Position numbers and translations under genes: made by a program. Shown piece by piece: positions 5,777-7,442 of a DNA stretch of 7,442 bases (positions are counted from its first letter, which is position 1; every line of letters starts with the position of its first letter). The notes under the pieces were generated by a model. That model was not told the DNA's origin and searched no databases. It saw nothing but the letters and a program-made list of their open reading frames with translations. The stretch spans positions 1 to 7,442 of the forward strand of contig NVSO02000104.1 in the NCBI GenBank assembly GCA_002401305.2, in the 5' to 3' direction. This stretch comes from Rhodobiaceae bacterium (lineage in GTDB: Bacteria; Pseudomonadota; Alphaproteobacteria; Parvibaculales; Parvibaculaceae).

Positions 5777-6325
5777 TTAGGGCTTTACTTGGTAAATCCC
5801 CTCACTCGCCTCTACTGGCAAGGCCGCCACCAATTCCGACACCTTTTCGCCCGTTTGCGGATGGCGCCAATCCGGACAAATTTCAGCCAAAGGCAGCAAA
5901 ACAAATCCGCGACGCACCAACTCAGGATGAGGCAAAGCCAACGGACGAGAGGTCCACTCTTCCCCCGGCGCTGTTTCAGGCACACTGCCGGGCACAATCA
6001 CCACGCCCCGAAAATCAATCAAATCAATATCCACTGCCCGTTCGCCCCAGCGCACGCGGCGCTCCCGGCCAAAGTCAGCTTCAATCCGGTGCAACAGGTC
6101 CAACAGAGCATCAGCGTCCAAATCACTTTCGATTTGCGCCACCCCATTTACAAAATCCGGCTGCTCATCTGGCGTAATGGCAGGCGTTTTGTACCAATGG
6201 GAGCATTTCACCACGCTCAAACCATAAGAAGGCAATGCCGCGACAACAGCCTGCAAGGTTTCCAGCGGCGTTCCCGATGCACTGGGCAGGTTTGCGCCAA
6301 AGGCAATCAAAAGCGGTGCAATCAT
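5777..6325 (-). CDS. folK: 2-amino-4-hydroxy-6-hydroxymethyldihydropteridine pyrophosphokinase (HPPK)
   Basis: FolK transfers pyrophosphate from ATP to 6-hydroxymethyl-7,8-dihydropterin, the step before dihydropteroate synthase in folate synthesis. I place the start at the ATG complementary to 6323-6325, giving 182 residues and MIAPLLIAFGANLPS, the normal HPPK beginning. AGGA stands six to seven bases upstream. The frame is open for 71 more codons, but those residues are basic, look nothing like HPPK and run antisense to the glycosylase gene. Motifs: AFGANLPS (8-15), SHWYKTPA (42-49), QPDFVNGVAQIE (55-66), the GRERRVRWGERAVDIDLIDF block (86-105) with the Mg-binding pair Asp99 and Asp101, and LPHPELVRRGFVLLPLAEI (131-149). 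The UAA stop lies in the loop of a small 5-bp stem. It is the first gene of the minus-strand run and is divergent from udg. Confidence 0.95.
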   Translation of the reverse strand: MIAPLLIAFGANLPSASGTPLETLQAVVAALPSYGLSVVKCSHWYKTPAITPDEQPDFVNGVAQIESDLDADALLDLLHRIEADFGRERRVRWGERAVDIDLIDFRGVVIVPGSVPETAPGEEWTSRPLALPHPELVRRGFVLLPLAEICPDWRHPQTGEKVSELVAALPVEASEGIYQVKP

Positions 6326-6377
6326 CTGTTTTCCTAATTTCAAAGGGCAACGCTTTGGTAATCCACGCGCCACACCC

Positions 6378-6406
6378 TTGCTCTTAATCGATAGGCGGTT
6401 TATCAG
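6378..6406 (+). promoter_or_regulatory. Candidate promoter for the uracil-DNA glycosylase gene
   Basis: TTGCTC (6378-6383), a 17-base spacer and TATCAG (6401-6406) form a plausible sigma-70 type promoter, about 46 bases before the chosen ATG. It keeps the TTG of the -35 box and four of six bases of the -10 box. I see no comparably good promoter for folK on the opposite strand of this 127-bp divergent region. Confidence 0.35.
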
Positions 6407-6419
6407 AAAACACACCGCC
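6394..6419. repeat. Inverted repeat spanning the putative udg -10 box
   Basis: GGCGGT (6394-6399) and ACCGCC (6414-6419) are perfect 6-bp arms separated by 14 bases. They bracket TATCAG, the candidate -10 box, so the arrangement would suit a repressor site controlling one or both divergent genes. A second copy of ACACCGCCCG occurs at 6474-6483 inside the start of the gene, which may be chance. Confidence 0.35.
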
Positions 6420-6452
6420 CGTCGCCACCTTAGGCACGTAAAAGAGACCAAT

Positions 6453-7103
6453 ATGACCTCGCCACCGAAAAGTACACCGCCCGAAGCCCCTCTAGATTGC
6501 CCTCTATGCCCCCGCCTAGTGGACTTTCGGACGGACAATCAAACCGCGCATCCAGACTGGTTTAATGCGCCAGTCCCCTCATTTGGGGCCGACAGTGCAA
6601 AGCTTCTGGTCATGGGATTGGCACCGGGCCTCCAAGGCGCCAACCGCACCGGCAGGCCCTTTACAGGTGACTGGGCCGGAGACCTTCTCTATCCCACCCT
6701 ACTCAAATTTGGCTTTGCAAAAGGCACCTACGATGCCCGGCCTGATGACGGCCTAGAGCTGATCGATTGCATGATTTCCAACGCGGTGCGCTGCGTACCG
6801 CCCCAAAACAAACCCATAGGGGCTGAAATGAAAGCCTGCCGTCCATTTTTGGACGCGCGGATTTCTGCCCTCCCGAACCTAAAAGTTATTATTGCGTTAG
6901 GTCGGATTGCCCACGAGAACACGCTCACGGTTTTGAACCTGAAAAAGAGCGCTCACAAGTTTGGACATAACAGCGTTCACACGGTGTCAGAGGGTCTGGT
7001 CATCATCGACAGCTATCATTGCTCTCGCTACAACACAAATACTGGTCGCCTCACAGAAGCGATGTTCCACGATGTTTTCGCCAATGCAAAGTCGCGTCTG
7101 TAA
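6453..7103 (+). CDS. Uracil-DNA glycosylase, family 5 (UDGb type), iron-sulfur
   Basis: This DNA repair enzyme removes uracil, and often other deaminated bases, from DNA to start base excision repair. Motif A is GLAPGLQGANRTGRPFTGD (55-73), the family 5 form, followed by WAGDLLYPTL. Motif B is YHCSRYNTNTGRLT (188-201). Four cysteines in the spacing typical of the 4Fe-4S cluster of families 4 and 5 are present: C16, C19 (DCPLC), C114 and C129. The block SNAVRCVPPQNKP is also typical. I choose the ATG at 6453 (216 residues). The frame extends upstream to a TTG at 6378, but that part is basic and unlike the family and would overlap the putative promoter. The ribosome binding site is weak (AAGAGA). 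It is the only plus-strand gene, divergent from folK and ending three bases from a convergent gene. Confidence 0.93.
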   Translation: MTSPPKSTPPEAPLDCPLCPRLVDFRTDNQTAHPDWFNAPVPSFGADSAKLLVMGLAPGLQGANRTGRPFTGDWAGDLLYPTLLKFGFAKGTYDARPDDGLELIDCMISNAVRCVPPQNKPIGAEMKACRPFLDARISALPNLKVIIALGRIAHENTLTVLNLKKSAHKFGHNSVHTVSEGLVIIDSYHCSRYNTNTGRLTEAMFHDVFANAKSRL

Positions 7104-7106
7104 TCC

Positions 7107-7442
7107 CTACCAGTAACGCTGTTCAGCCCAAGGGTCGGCTTCATTGTGATAGCCGCGCTCTTCCCAGAACCCAGGTTTGTCGCTAGCAGAGAATTCAATG
7201 CGTTTGATCCACTTGGCGCTTTTCCAAAAATACCAACTCGGCACAATGGCCCGAACAGGGGCACCGTGCTCACGGGTCAACGGTTGGCCCTCCCAACTAT
7301 GAGCAAGCATCATATTGGGCTCGGACATCACCTCAATTTTTATGTTGGTGGTGTAACCGTCATAGGAATGGAAAATCACATGGCGGGCTTCAGGTAGCGG
7401 TTTGGCCAACGCCAAAATATGCGCCCCAGAAACACCGTCCCA
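7107..7442 (-). CDS. Sulfite-oxidase-like molybdopterin-dependent oxidoreductase, C-terminal part (runs off right edge)
   Basis: The frame is open to the window edge, so the gene begins outside; 111 codons are visible. Motifs in order are WDGVSG (1-6), HSYDGYTTN (about 25-33), GQPLTREHGAPVRAIVP (about 52-68), YFWKSAKWIKRIEF and GFWEERGYHNEADPW near the end. These are characteristic of the sulfite oxidase molybdopterin fold (COG2041), in the short, heme-free bacterial subfamily whose members are usually about 200 residues. The molybdenum-ligating cysteine and much of the cofactor site would lie upstream, outside the window, so activity cannot be judged. The true substrate of this subfamily is not settled; relatives include MsrP (YedY), but that exact assignment is not supported here. 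It faces the glycosylase gene tail to tail with a 3-base gap. Confidence 0.88.
   Translation of the reverse strand, partial: WDGVSGAHILALAKPLPEARHVIFHSYDGYTTNIKIEVMSEPNMMLAHSWEGQPLTREHGAPVRAIVPSWYFWKSAKWIKRIEFSASDKPGFWEERGYHNEADPWAEQRYW

Noticed and set aside
5772..5784. Small stem AGCCC/GGGCT at the end of folK as a terminator
   Set aside because: The stem is only 5 bp, the folK stop codon forms its loop, and no T run follows on the minus strand.
5789..6337. 182-codon plus-strand open frame, and another at 5764-6177
   Set aside because: Both lie antisense to folK, whose motifs are clear. Their composition (Gln, Pro, His, Arg rich) is that of a shadow frame.
6378..6452. 25-residue N-terminal extension of the glycosylase from a TTG codon
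   Set aside because: The extension is basic and unlike family 5 glycosylases, and it overlaps a plausible promoter.
6326..6538. 71-residue N-terminal extension of folK
   Set aside because: It does not resemble HPPK, overlaps the glycosylase gene antisense, and a normal start with a ribosome binding site exists at 6325.
1..7442. Mobile elements, CRISPR arrays, tRNA or rRNA genes, toxin-antitoxin or defence genes
   Set aside because: I looked on both strands and saw no transposase, repeat-spacer pattern, cloverleaf or rRNA segment, or defence-type protein. Gene content is core housekeeping.

Overview
The window looks like an alphaproteobacterial chromosome segment of about half G+C. This rests on protein sequence and on gene order: folK, rpoZ, a bifunctional (p)ppGpp synthetase/hydrolase, pyrE, a DUF2062 membrane protein, pdxJ, acpS and lepB, all on the minus strand. 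The omega subunit has a long C-terminal tail, and LepB has the usual short cytoplasmic N-terminus. I do not assign a genus. There is no sign of phage, transposon, CRISPR or other accessory DNA, and no stretch over 300 bases lacks a gene.

Layout, right to left along the minus strand. The right edge (7107-7442) holds the C-terminal part of a sulfite-oxidase-fold molybdopterin oxidoreductase. It is convergent, with a 3-base gap, with the only plus-strand gene, a family 5 (UDGb-type) iron-sulfur uracil-DNA glycosylase (6453-7103). A 127-bp divergent region separates the glycosylase from folK (5777-6325). After a 161-bp leader region comes rpoZ (5160-5615). Two tandem perfect hairpins, the second followed by four T, lie between rpoZ and the RelA/SpoT gene (2808-4982). 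A 131-bp gap with a candidate promoter leads to pyrE (2092-2676). Three genes follow with gaps of 19, 36 and 28 bp: DUF2062 (1476-2072), pdxJ (660-1439) and acpS (227-631). After another 127 bp the start of lepB (1-98) runs off the left edge.

The cluster joins transcription and stringent-response control (omega, RelA/SpoT) to pyrimidine synthesis (PyrE), vitamin B6 (PdxJ), folate (FolK), acyl-carrier-protein activation (AcpS) and protein export (LepB). Omega keeps the N-terminal MAR residues known to contribute to ppGpp site 1 of RNA polymerase, so the target and the maker of the alarmone are adjacent. Three gene starts (relA, folK, udg) are better placed internally than at the longest open frame.

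I found no convincing undescribed system. The items most worth a second look are the double hairpin between rpoZ and relA, the loss of the Cys-Cys-His-Pro motif in the RelA/SpoT C-terminal region, and palindromes or inverted repeats at the putative promoters of rpoZ, pyrE and udg.
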